NCBI GenBank assembly: GCA_028455995.1
Contig: JABELC010000015.1
Span: forward strand, 516,554 to 580,553
Source: Scleromitrula shiraiana
Taxonomy: Eukaryota; Ascomycota; Leotiomycetes; Helotiales; Sclerotiniaceae
Length of the DNA stretch: 64,000 nucleotides
Direction of reading: 5' to 3'
The position numbers were made by a program, and so were the translations under genes. Every line of letters begins with the position of its first letter. The first letter of the stretch is position 1. Positions 10,739 through 22,642 of this stretch are shown in pieces. The notes under the pieces were generated by a model. That model was not told where the DNA came from. It did not search any database and saw nothing but the letters and a program-made list of their open reading frames with translations.

Positions 10739-13700
10739 GTTGGGGGGGTGGTGGAAGAGTGAGGGAGGATGATGAGATGATACCCGTGCGTGCGCAAAAA
10801 TTTAATGGAAAGGAGAGAAGAGAAGAAAGTTGAAAGTGAAGCAAAAAAAAACAGAAAAAAAAAAGCAAACGAACGACTATTTTATGTATTTTTATAACGG
10901 ATTGATGGGTTGATGATATGATGTGGAGAACGAAAATGAGATGATTTTTCTTTTTATGGTATGGGTATGGGTCTGGGCATGGAAAAGGAATCGGACTGGG
11001 AATTGGGTGGGACGCACGGGGATGGAAATAGGGAGGGGTGGGGAATCAATGGAATGGCATGGAGTGATACGGATGGAATATAGGGGCATCTGTTTGTTGT
11101 TATACGATATTATCTTTTAATACCTCTTGTTATTCTTCTTCTTTTTCTTCATTTTCTTCTTCATTTTCATTTTCTCCTTGGTCGCGACAGCACGGCACGG
11201 ATGGAATATGTTTCGCAGAGGGGACGGGAATCAGAAAGGGCCGGGTGGCGGTTGCGGTTTACTTACTTCACTTCTTTGTGGTGTTTTATCACATGCTATT
11301 ATTGCTACTTTTACTTTTTCTTTTCCCTTTTACTAGACTCTCTACCTTCCTCTTTTCTCCCCTTACTTGTGTTACTTATATCCACGCGTCTTGTGTAGCT
11401 TGATTTTACTTTCTACTCGCTTGGGTGCCAGTGGTTGGCATCGAGGCTTGAGGCTTGGTTGGTTTGGGTTGGGTCGGGTTGGTTGGTAGTTTGATTTTTT
11501 TTTTTTTTTTGTGTTGGTTGCTTGTGGTTGAAGTTGTGGTTGTGGTTGTGGTTGTGGTTATACCCTGTGGATTGCTATTTTTGATTGATTGATTGATTGA
11601 TTGCTAGTTTTACTTTTGTAGTTATGGTTGTTTTATTTGCAATGAGTGCATTCATTCATTGTCTGGTTAGTTGCTTAGTTGATTGCCGATCGAGGGGACG
11701 CCTGCCAGAGAGATGAAGTGGTGTGCGAGCAGAGTCGACGATAACGGGACGGCCTTTCAATTTTAGATGCAAGGAACTGGAAGTGGCCGGATAAAATATA
11801 AAATACACCCGCCGGTGCATCATGATAGTATCTCTAGTACAGTATCATATCATATAATATAATATAATATAATATAATAATACCATCATGATATGATAAA
11901 TATAAACATAAATAATAATACTATATTTTACCTTGATGTTTAGTATCTTTTTTCTCTACGAAGTTCAATTTCTTATGCGGTATTTTAAGCGGCCCCGGGC
12001 CTCTTGATTTCATTAATCGGTTTCTTCATTTGTTCCACTGACACTTTCTTTTTCTCCTTTGTTACTACTCTATTCGTTCAAGTTGATGTATCATATCTAT
12101 CTATTTGTTCAATCTTCTTGGTTAAGTTATTTCTGATTTAATTTTATCTATTGACTCATTCTTGGTTATTTATTTATTTATTTATTTATTCATCCATCCA
12201 TCCATCATCTATCTCATCACCCTAACTCTACTTATACCTCCTTCTCCCCTTTCTATCTCTCACTAGCATTTTCCTTTCCAGCAATCTCAAAAACCAAATG
12301 AAAAAACCAAAAGAAAAACATACTACTAGTAATACTAATAAATCAACACCATTATCCTCAATACATGAATATTCAATTATTCCTTCCCTCTTCCCTCCTC
12401 CCACTATCCCTCCCATAACCCTGAATCCGACTCTCTTTCTCCCACATCCCTCAATCATCTCATTGTGTTCAAGTTCCCGCAAATCCCACATATCCCACAT
12501 ATCCCCCTCTGAGCGGTAAGGTGAATGCGAGCGAGCGAGCGAGTGAGGCTGCGAAATACTAGTAGCATGATGGGAATGAAATGGGCTATTGCCAGTGTGA
12601 TGCGTGGGAAGGTGCAACAAGGGTATGAAGATGGCGAGGGGGTATAGTAAGTATACATGTCAATTACGGGCGAGGAATATGCATATTACAATTTGAGTAT
12701 CCGATTAACCCAGTAAGTAACCTGAAGTAAGACGGACTGACTGGCTGGCTGGCTGGATGGATGCTCTTAATTCTCGAGATGCGAAAGGTTTGGGTTTGTG
12801 GTGTCGTGGATCTTATACCTGCCTGCTCATCTGAAGAATCTAGAGGGTGATATCACTTATCTAATGGCTTGTAATTGGATCTCTGGCACTTTTGATGGTA
12901 TTTATTTATTTATTGGTATTAGATGTTTGGTTATTTGTTGGTTGGTTGGTGCCTTATCATGATGTTTGATTGGTATCCAGATGATAAAAAGATGTATAGA
13001 AAGAATACTTCGTAACGATATTGACAGGTGAGTGAAACTTTATTTATTTACCCAGATGCGTCATATAGTGAGTGCAATATAGATAAATGATTATAAACAT
13101 TTCTTATATAAATATTTATTTATCATACACCTTGCAAGCGACCCCCTATTTCCCAGAACCTCCCCGCGTGGACCTATCTGCATGTGTCCCATCACTTGTC
13201 GAAAACTATCCTATCCTATCCTTTCTGTTATGCGAGGTCGGTCATGCATGGCGCGAGCACTGATCTGGAACTGTGCCTGGTTCTGTGTATCTATGTATCT
13301 ATATCTCTACTTAGGTACTTATATCTTTGGTCGACACGATCAATTGATCAATTAATCAATCAATCGAGATTACACCTACGTTTAGATCTTGTGCAACGCT
13401 TTATGTGTATATATATGTATCTTGTTCGTCGTATATCCGAGTCCGATATGTGATCTCTTAGTTGGAAACTGGGTGGGGAGGGGTCGCTTGATAGATATGC
13501 AATACGGTGTATATGTAACGTGGAAGATTAACTAGGACGCAGTGGTATTTATATCTTCGGTTGATAGATGTGGGTTTGTTAGGTTCGTGAGTATATTTGG
13601 ATTTGGGCGAAAGTCTGATGGTATGGATGGGATGGGATGGGATGGTAGTCGTAGGGGTGAAAAATCGGCGATTCGCATGATTTGGAATTTTGTTTTGTGG

Positions 13701-13980
13701 ATGCGTGTAGATGGTACAGGAGTATGAGTAGGGTTTTAATAGTAGGGGGGTGTTGGGTTGTTGTGGTTTGCTGTTAATAGTTATATAATTCCTTTTTTAT
13801 GGGAATATGTGGAACTTGAAATATCAAAGCGTGTCTTGAAAGTATGATTGTAATGATTAGTGAGATGAATGTAAAATTGAAAATAGGTGAGTTTCTTTGA
13901 ATTCTCAGCGAGATATAACTTCAAATTTAGAATGAGATCTATTTTGATTTTCCAAGTTTTCTAGACATAATGGGATCGGC
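10739..13980. other. Gene-free region
   Basis: No supported gene in 3.2 kb. The region carries strongly strand-biased tracts: G-rich to about 11060, T-rich at 11100-11680, and C-rich at 12230-12500. Local simple repeats include GGTT/TTGG runs near 11450, TTGA units near 11580, ATAAT near 11850 and TTTA near 12165. Both-strand reading frames here follow these tracts and contain no domain signal. A non-coding RNA cannot be judged by eye. Confidence 0.5.
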
Positions 13981-14283
13981 AATTTGAGCGGCATGATAAT
14001 AACTCATGCAGTGGAATATTTCGAAGACCAGTATCTCAAATCTCTGCGGCAATATTGCAATTTTTTGCGAAGGGTAGAAAAGGAGAAGAATCTATCTGAG
14101 GAAGATAAAAGTCTAATTCAAGAACAGTTATCGCGTCGACATAGGGATATATTTCCGTCACGCCATGGCAGTAGAATATTTTACAATTTTATTTCATCTT
14201 ATTCTGTCTTTCTATCAGCCTATAATGGGATGTACCTGATCTTAATTTCAAATAAAATCGTAACCAAGAATGATACAGTATGA
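13981..14283 (+). pseudogene. Possible gene fragment, unknown
   Basis: A 99-codon frame starts at 13984 or 13993. Its first 60 or so residues look protein-like: amphipathic, Lys/Glu-rich, with EYFEDQYLKSLRQ and a charged helix. It then turns into low-quality sequence around 14165 (SRIFYNFISSYS). No promoter, intron or domain was recognised. It could be a remnant exon or chance. Confidence 0.2.
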
Positions 14284-15842
14284 TAATACAGACTTGGATA
14301 ACCGCTTGAACACGAGAATCTTTGATCAGCAGAGACTATTCTTGATTATACTGTATATACATCAGTGGCTTTGACTGTAGCACAATAGAAGTGCTAGGAT
14401 TTTTAAATCCTTATTTTGATTTAAAATGCCCGTATTTTAGCATCTATGTACTAGTTTCTACTGTTTAGATTCTTACTGATAGCACTCATTTGATGACTGT
14501 TAGATTACTAATCATTTTCTTCCATGCCCTCATCGGTTTTCATTTAAACAATTATTGTATTAGATTGTTTGATCTGATTTCAATTAATCAAGGACTGGTT
14601 GATGTAACTTTAATTTTTAGGAATTATCTGATAATTCTAAAAATTATATGTGAATTATTACATCCCTTGATGATTCTATTCCTTCACTAAATCAAGATCG
14701 CAATATCGAGTGCTTCTCAATGTACTGTTTATTCGAAATGGAAGATATTTCGACTTCAAAAACAGGATAGTCTACTGACAATGTAACTACTGCGGTTTAT
14801 TACGAATATATGGCGTCTCAAGTAGTGCGTAGTTCGGTTTCCGGTGTGTGTCCCAGCAATTTCTCTGTCGGATATCCGAAGCAATTCCTAATCATTCCAT
14901 GCCTGTGTATCATATGATACCCCCATATGATATTCTAAGTGGAAAGCTTACCAATTGATAGCCACAGAGATAGAAGTAAAGATATTCTTGGGTATATTGA
15001 TTGATGCTGCAATCATTTTAAAGGCATGTAAGAAGTTTTTAGTTTTAGAGCTTATTGCTGAACCACTGGCTATATACTCTCTAGAATTTACAGTATTTCA
15101 GATTGATGTACAGTAGGACTAAAAGCATATTGATAGATGTGATTAGATCTATAAGTAGAGTGGACTGCGACGATTTGAATCGGTAAGTAATGGAAAGGTG
15201 TGCAACTCCTTGATATTAACGCGAGACTAGATGATCATGTCATGTCAATGAATAAATGCTCGATATAATGGCGTATTCTTGGGAGTGCTAGACTCTAATA
15301 GTAAAAAGTGCGAGAGCAATACTAAATGAGGATAGTATCGACCGATGAATGAACGTGTTGACTGTGAAGACATACTTCTACGGTCAGACATGCAGCTGGC
15401 TTTCTCGAGAACCGTATTCGTGTGACTAATTAATGCTATCAAGTATCTATAAGAAGATAATATTATTCTAGGCTGTGATGGAGTTAACTACACGAGCGAT
15501 CGTGAAATTGGCACAACGTCTTGAAGACGAGTTGTCGAATTCCATCAAATTCTCGGTTACCCAAGCTTTTATATTATATCTGCATGCAGTATGTTTCTTT
15601 GTATGTACATAGATTGAAAAACCTGGTGTTTGTCGCGTGGAGCTCTTTAGATATCTGAGTGACAGTAATGAGGGCAAAGCCGAGTATACGCAGAGAGATA
15701 TGGGACCTGCTAGATAGGACAAAAGATTAGCTGACGAAAAAAAGTGACTATTGGAATGTGTTTTACATTCAGGTTCTTTAGTTACCTTGCATCATAGAGA
15801 TTTGCGCTGTATATTATGGAGATATGATGAGAAATGACGATG
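14284..15842. other. Gene-free region
   Basis: I see no supported gene. Short frames occur on both strands (minus at 15245-15442 and 15468-15722, plus at 14490-14690), without recognisable motifs or splice structure. AT-rich and probably decayed sequence. Confidence 0.4.
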
Positions 15843-16211
15843 CTAATGGCTACCGTTCGTCCTCGGAGGGTGTAATGCTCTTTCTAAAGCATCAAGTATG
15901 GATTGCATGTTCTTCTGTGCTCTTTCAATAACACTTGAAGCTGTCGACGTGTTTGTGGAATGACGGAGAGGGGTGGAATGCTCGGGGTCATCTAAATAGG
16001 CTTTTTGACGTTGAAGGCTGTGATAATCTTGATCCTGGCGATTACGAAGTATATCTGCCGTGCTGAGTACAATTCAAAAGTTAGTACGTGAATGAATGGA
16101 AGAGGCTGTGATAATGATGCAATATCTCGTAGGAACAATCGAAATGATTCTAACATACCTAAGGTTGGAATCTCGTATAGAAATAGTGGATGTTCTGGTA
16201 TTTGAAGGCAT
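15843..16211 (-). CDS. Small two-exon hypothetical protein (90 aa)
   Basis: Exon 1 is 16159-16211 and exon 2 is 15843-16062, joined across a 96-nt intron with a GTATGT donor, an ACTAAC branch site and a TCAG acceptor. The splice joins a split Ser codon, and the combined frame is 91 codons including TAG. The protein begins MPSNTRTSTISIRDSN, has a polar Gln/His/Asp-rich middle, and ends with an amphipathic helix (ASSVIERAQKNMQSILDALE). There is no signal peptide, membrane segment or known domain. The good splice signals and preserved frame argue that it is real although each exon is short. It is flanked by decayed genes. Function unknown. Confidence 0.6.
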
Positions 16212-16876
16212 GATGAGGCAAGATGCAGATGAGTGAGGCATAGAAGATCACCGGTTCTATACTTGAGCCATTAATCAAGGAGCTATTATGCCACCCCTAT
16301 GAGAATTATAAATAAGATGTGGGAAGGATAACAATAGCATTACAATTTATATGTTCTAGAACTACCTTATTGAAAGAATCTTCTTACATCGTTACATCTA
16401 ATGGAAAGAAAAATTACACCCTTGCTAAACTGAAGTGAACCAATGGGGATCTTTAATAAAAAGTCGACCACGAGCGAACGATTCATTTTCCAGGATCCGG
16501 GAACTGTAATGTAACAGGAAACTTTATAATGCCGTAAGCAATGATACAACCATTGTGCAGAACTTAAAAGAAAATACAAAAATTTAAGATATAAATTTTC
16601 CTACACGACAGCTACATATTTTCTGAACTGGTTGTAGACACTGTTGTATGCTGGCATACAGTATAGAAATGAAGATCACTAGGAATATGCAGCTTCCTCA
16701 TCCGTGTTGACTTATAGCGGTGAGAAATCCGATTTCTTGTAAATCATATATTTGATGCATAAAACACAAATTCTCATTCTTGAGAGTGCCAGTTCTAGAG
16801 ATATGATTCGAATAATAAAGATGTAATAAGGCCGTTGATTGGCCGTGAAGATCTAAATGCTCAATCACACTGGTCG
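16212..16876. other. Intergenic, nothing recognised
   Basis: Short minus-strand frames at 16367-16579 and 16698-16880 have no motif. The first part is the likely promoter and 5' leader of the minus-strand small gene. Confidence 0.4.
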
Positions 16877-17632
16877 TCATCGAGTCCGAGAATGGCAGCC
16901 ACAGACCAAGAACGTCGTATTTGGATGAATAAAATCAATATAATCAATTTTCATTCCAGGTAACGAAGCAACTTTGCAGAGCCTATAGTCAGCCCAAATC
17001 TCTTGAGAATAGGGGGGTTGACTATTGGTCAGATTGGCAATTTCTAGCTCGGTTGAATATCTCATTTCTGATGCACGACACCTGGTCAACATTGCATTCT
17101 CGGACTTGCCTTGCTCTTTCTCCAGAATCTTTTGGTATATTTGGTGTAGATTCCTAGTGATTATTTTGTAACGGTGAGAATATGTTACATCGATTGCTGT
17201 GGCGACCACTATTAGGTGTGGCTCTACCCTACCATCAGCCACAGCTGAATCCTTTACATGCACTGATCATTACCAGTGAGGGAAATTTCTTCCTCCCATC
17301 TTCCAGAAGTATCTTTAGCGGTACATTAGTGTATTCATTGTCCCGGTAACGATCCCAAGAATTGGTACATATGAGTGAGTTACCTATATGGGTATGATTG
17401 ATTATCCATCCCTGCGAATCAGAATTTTCAATCTTGCCTGTGGCAAACATCCTGCACATATTGAATGCAGAGAATGGTTCAAAATACGATAGAATCCCAG
17501 CCTTGTAAATATAGAAGCATGGAATGTACTCATCAACGCCAGTGGGGTCTGAAAGTGGACAGAAGACGTTCGAAAGCTAAGTGAAAACTCGCAGCCCAGC
17601 GGCACAGACGACTTCGGAATATTTGACTCCAT
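16877..17632 (-). pseudogene. Frameshifted gene of unknown function
   Basis: Two adjoining minus-strand stretches read like real protein in different frames. The upstream one (about 17560 down to 17275) contains DEYIPCFYIYKAGILSYF and continues to a Lys-rich GRKKFPSL. The downstream one (about 17262 down to 16877) contains DSAVADGRVEPHLIVVATA and a long Glu/Lys/Gln helix, ending at TGA 16877-16879. They meet near 17260-17270 with a one-base frame change; I could not find an intron that fixes it. The 5' end is also uncertain: an ACTTAG acceptor-like site lies near 17583, and an ATG with a short open frame at 17632. I do not recognise the family. Most likely a recently broken gene; a sequencing indel is the alternative. 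Confidence 0.45.
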
Positions 17633-17668
17633 GTCTGCACATATTAGGTTTGGTCCTACCCCGGCATC

Positions 17669-19355
17669 GTGACAGCTGGTCTATGTCAGGGATTTCGGAT
17701 AATTTATAGACCGGCTTACAACGTCCTCGACCACTTTAATTCGTGTCACCATGACCATCGCATTCAAGAGTATACAAAGATCAGACATTTGTGCGACATA
17801 TGTTCCAATTTACAAGTCGACCCTGAAACTGGTGATGATGTTAAGATTTACGCGGTTAAATCCATTCATGATCCGGTCTACATGAATGTGGCATATCTCG
17901 CAGATTCAGCTAGGGGCGTTGACGGGAAAGCATGCTAGTTATGTGCACTCTTATCAAGAAGTTTGAAAGATCACCATTCGATTGGGACTGAGCAAGAAGA
18001 GGAGAGTCTACCAAACTCTGGTATCTCGGTTGAGATCTGCGAAAAGGGAGGTGAATATGAATTAATTGCAAGAGGGGGGGAAATTCGTGGAGCTCCTGTC
18101 AAGTTCAATATAGGTGGTGGTTAGTATGTTTTTCTAAGTCCAAGTTTTCGTAATTTTTATTCTGTTCTATTAAATGACCGCTCTTGTAGACGAATCTTGC
18201 AGAAGTTCAGATGTGAGTAGTAGTGCTTGCTAAGACCAAGTCTTCTCGCAAATAAAACTATGGTGCAATGATTGTGTTGGTGAATATTCTCGATGTTCAG
18301 ACGTAAAATCATCTGTTTCTTGACTACCAAGTCGCGTAATAGATCTTGGACCCTTGACAGGACTAATCACTCTTCGGCTTTGGGATTCCCAGGGACATGC
18401 GGGCCAGTATATCACTCTCGCACATTGATGGACTAGTCTCACTAGTTCGTCAGCTACCATTCTTGCAAATTGTGAATCCCGCAAACAACACCTTGATGCA
18501 TCATCGCTTTCCCCAACCTTTCAAGATGTGTTTGAAGCTACTCATAAACTTGGTGTTGGGTATCCATGGATTGATGCATTGTGTATCATTCAAGACTCGC
18601 CGAAGATTAGGTAAAGGAGGCTAGTAATATGAGGTCCGTCTATGAGTTTGGTTGGCTTAAAATTGCTGTTGCTAGTTTGAAAAAAAGACGATGGCAGAAT
18701 ATTTGTTAGACGAAATGGAAGACACAATCGATCATGCAAGCTACCAGACACCTTGTTATCAAATCGTATTCCTTCTTTCGTCGGACCAATTGACGCTTGT
18801 TTGGATTTCGAATTCTATGCAAAAACCGTGTTCGATGGTTTCCTCGCCCAACGTGGTTGAATCTTGCAAGAAAGGATATTGTCATCATGAAATGTGTATT
18901 TTGCACAGGAGGAGATCTTCTGGGAGTGTAGTAGCATTGTTGCATCGGAAACAATACCTTGGGGCTTTTCTGAAAGCGTGTCGTTACTTGTGAAGTTCAA
19001 TTCGGTTGATCTGACGTCTACTACAAAGAATGAGAAACCATCGCGTACAGAAATTAAAGGATGGGATCACCTAGATAGAGGACTGAGAAGAAAGCTTAGA
19101 GATACGTCTGGAGACTTCAGAAATCCTGAAGTTTTTCAGCCAGTATATCATTATTGGTATCGACTCGTGGAATCTTACACCGGAAAGCTTCTTAAGAATC
19201 CTTTGGATCGACTTCCAGCAATACACGGCCTTGCTGAAGCACTTCATAAATCAGGAATCACGGATAAATCATTTCGTGAATCATACCAAGCCAGGATATG
19301 GCTAACTGAATCGAAGAGGAATGTATGTATGGTGTTTCTCACCAAAGCTATCTAG
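17669..19355 (+). pseudogene. Decayed HET-domain (heterokaryon incompatibility) gene
   Basis: Fragments in all three frames follow the order of a HET protein. A Cys-rich N-terminal part (HLCDICSNLQVDPETGDD) is cut by TAG at about 17935 and resumes with LCALLSRSLK. Near 18500-18600, LSPTFQDVFEAT leads into YPWIDALCIIQDSP, the hallmark HET motif. Then comes a degraded MRSVYEFGWLKIAVA, and later WILQERIL-like and FWECSSIVASE motifs. The C-terminal part at 18894-19355 ends with YTGKLLKNPLDRLPAIHGLA. Intact family members trigger cell death on non-self fusion. Here several stops and frame changes abolish the product. A partial transcript from the 153-codon 3' frame cannot be excluded. Confidence 0.75.
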
Positions 19356-19385
19356 AATGATAATCCATGGGGGCCACTGCCATAT

Positions 19386-20314
19386 TGAGGGGAGATTCAA
19401 AACTTGAGATGCCAACGAAGATTATTTGTTTTGTCAGGAATTATGTAAACAGATTCAGCTCCATCACATCGATCATCGATGAAATCAAATAAAACAAACG
19501 ATTAATCCTTGCGTGCACAATGAATTTGCAAACGAATGGATAAGATCTAAAATGCGAGAGTACGAGACACATACTAACAGAGAGTTCTGGAACCTAGACC
19601 ATAATATTCATGGAGTTAAACTTCCCCATTAGACACTTTCGCACACCCAGTATCATCAATATCCCACCCACCTCATGTACTACCTATTACATTATCAATA
19701 CCTGTGTATTGCCACGAAGAAAATGCAATAGCAAAAGTAAAGCACAGAACTGCTAGAACCACGAAGATAAGATAAAATCGAGAATCCGGTCATTCGCGAT
19801 CGCTCGCGATTGCAAGGCATTGTATCGCTACCAACCATCATGCAACCACACTTCTAACTTTAGAAATGCGAATAAAATTAGAAATCTTCCATAAGTGACA
19901 CCAAGAGGAATTTTCCGAACTGCAGGTTTGCAAGGTGTCGATGAACTATTGTACATACGTGGACTTGTGGTCGTTAGTTGAAGAAAAATTGAGAATCCGA
20001 ATTTATTTCATAGCTGATTAGTCATCCATTGTATTCCAAACCCCCACCAAAAAAGCCTAAGCCTAATTTCACACAGGCGTCCTTTAATCGCATCAACAGT
20101 AAGCACTCATCAAAAAGAACATAAAGGGTCTAGGAAAAAGCAAAGATTGGTATTTTATGACAGTAAATAGCAACATCGAGATGATCTTAATCTACCTCTA
20201 AATAAGCGCCTAACCGCCAATCGCCAACGCTCCAAGCAACAAAGTAAATCAAAATGCCATCCATATCCACATTATTATTTTCCCATTTTAGCAAACAATG
20301 AATCAACAAATCAA
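19386..20314. other. Intergenic, nothing recognised
   Basis: No supported gene. A small palindromic tract (CGCGATCGCTCGCGATTG-like) lies near 19796-19814. The rightmost part is the 3' UTR/terminator region of the minus-strand AMSH-like gene. Confidence 0.4.
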
Positions 20315-22011
20315 TCATGGTCTCTGATCAACGACTTGGAATTCTAATCCTGGCGCTTCAAATACATGTCCTGGCCTTAGGGCGTCCGTGTAGATATTGC
20401 GTTCTTCGTGAGGATGGAAAAGTCCCGTTTGTCTGCAATTTTTCACTGCTGGCATTCCCGGCGGATCGGTTAGGCGAAAGACTCCCCAGCTAGATATTTT
20501 GTTAGTATAAATTGAACTGCGAAACTATTCCGAAAAACTTACGAAGGGTTTTTGCTTGGCGCACACACGATTGCAATACTCTCTGGCATCATAATCTGGT
20601 ATCCGCAATGTGTATGTAAATCGCGACTACTCATGAAGCAACTCTGTGTTGGATGTGTATGAATCCAGCCAAGTACCATCAGATCTTCCGAAGCGCAGTA
20701 ATCGAAGAAAGCACCTTCGTTCGTGGTCTCGCAAGTATCGCTGGTGCTCTGTTGCTCAGGAATAACAAGACGAGATATGAATAGGGCGTTAGAGATCAAT
20801 GTGCCACATAACATTCCACAAGTCTCAAGATTCGCCCGGGTATTAGAGGCAGCATGAGCTAGGAACTCGGAACGTAGAGTAGGCGGAAGAAATACCGTCC
20901 GAAGGGGTTTGCCGTTCTCCAGATACGCTGATGGCCGAAAAGTGAAATGTGGTGAACTCAGGGAATCTTGAGAGGGCTTGGGTTGGGTTTCTGTTGACAC
21001 TTTACCAGGTAAAGCTGGACGTTCTTCATATACCAATGGCTCGTACGTCTCTTTCGGTGGCTTTGGAGGAAGCCGATCTGGAGGAGAAGCAACTCGCGAT
21101 TCATTTATGATGAGAGGTTGGGATTTTGAAATCGATGGGTATCTATATGCCGTACTACCATTCCTACCCGATTTTACATGTCGAGGTAATTGTGATGTAG
21201 GTTTTCCAAAGCTTGTCCTGGCTCCATCGGTAATAGAATCATGTGAACCATCTAGCCTCCTACGTGTGTCCTGCATTGTTTCTCGTACTTGCTCATCCTC
21301 AGTATTTTTTCCATCCTTCGACAAAGCAGCTTCCCAATTGTCCCATAAGCCAGCAGTCCTTCTTTCTTGCTCTTCCTCTTCTGAAACTCCAGCCTGTCTA
21401 GTAGCGCGTCTTGCAGCATCTCTCCTTCTAATTTCCTCGTGCGCTAATTTAACAGCAAACTCTCTATGTTCTGCGGCTGCTATGGTAGTTGTGTTACCGG
21501 CAACCGCGGGGTCCGATGCTGCGAGATCTGGTTGTGACTGAGGTCGTAGCATATCATTGTTGACTTTTGCATTAGCTTCTCTTCTTCTTTCTACTATTCT
21601 TAGCCACGTGTTGTATCGCGCGTTAATCTTTGGTTTCAGAACTTCCAATTTATCCAACACGCCTGGAAGAGATCTTTGAGCAGCTTTCAAGCCCTGTCGA
21701 TTCTCCGCATGTCTAGCAGCTGGGTGTTCAGGTAATCGTTCTGCAACCAAAGCAGCATATCGCATTAATAACAGGTACGCCTGTTGATCATTATCTTCCT
21801 GTTCGTAAATATGCGCCTACGAGAATCAGTATTCCATGTCAACAACCTTAAGGGAATATTAAACAAATCCACAAACCTCACGTAACAATGTATCAGCTGT
21901 TCTTAACCAGTATTTCATTGCGATATAAGGATTAAAGTCAAACTCCTGTGCTTTGATGGATATTTCTTTGACGCTCATCGGTTTGGATACATGCAACGAT
22001 GACCCCGCCAT
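20315..22011 (-). CDS. AMSH/STAMBP-type JAMM deubiquitinase (Sst2-like)
   Basis: Exons are 21877-22011, 20543-21816 and 20315-20489, separated by 60- and 53-nt introns, giving 527 residues. The N-terminal 110 residues form the helical USP8/STAMBP dimerisation-type domain (SVKEISIKAQEF and MKYWLRTADTLLRE). The middle is charged and disordered. The C-terminal MPN+/JAMM domain begins near residue 345 (RTVFLPPTL). Zinc-site residues are intact: Glu376 in ANLETCGMLCG, His431 and His433 in WIHTHPTQS, and Asp444, with Ser441. Family members cleave Lys63-linked ubiquitin chains on endosomal cargo with ESCRT. S. pombe Sst2 is the characterised fungal relative. It is divergent from the mtTFB-like gene, with about 630 bp between starts. 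The start is the first ATG and the frame is preserved across both splices. Confidence 0.93.
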
Positions 22012-22642
22012 GATTGCAATTTTCCCAGGTTATTGTCGAATTAGATGACGATTATTACAGAAATGAAGTAACATTCATAAAAGAGACTGAGGTGGAGTCT
22101 CTAGATAGGTAAAAATGTAAAAGAATTTATAGGAAATCAGGTTATGTCGACTGTAATGAATGTTTGTACTGGATGTTTGGGGAGGAGAGGAGGGGGGTGG
22201 AGGGGAGGGATGCCGCATCACCAAATAACTCTTTGTGAGATTCATTTGTGAATAATCTCTCAAGGTACTATGATGAAAGTTACCGCCTTTATTCTTGGGC
22301 AAAATGGCTGATCAGGGCTTAGGCCATTACGAAGCTGAACTTTATAAGGCAACCGAGGATCATGAATTATGACCTGAACTAATGATAGGGTGCACACTAG
22401 CCACAGCAAGCGGCAGCCTCATATTATGTGGCTAGGGTGGGACTGTATTCTTCATTCTTGCATATATTTTCACGCGAGGCTGAAGATGTAATTTTTTCTT
22501 CACCTCACATCCACACAATATTAATTTCTTCCACTTTATTCTTCCAGTCTTTTACCGTCCATTTCATATTATCTAATGATAGATTCCCCCCTCCCCCCCC
22601 CAATTCTTTTTCTTATTGAAATCCAATTGACTGTATATATTG
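22012..22642. promoter_or_regulatory. Shared divergent promoter region
   Basis: 631 bases separate the AMSH-like start (minus) from the mtTFB-like start (plus), so both promoters must lie here. It contains a purine-rich tract near 22180-22210 and a C-rich run near 22587-22601. I see no confident TATA or named factor site. Confidence 0.5.

Noticed and set aside
12228..12620. 130-codon minus-strand frame
   Set aside because: Lies in a strongly strand-biased C-rich tract; the encoded residues are of low quality and no motif or promoter is seen.
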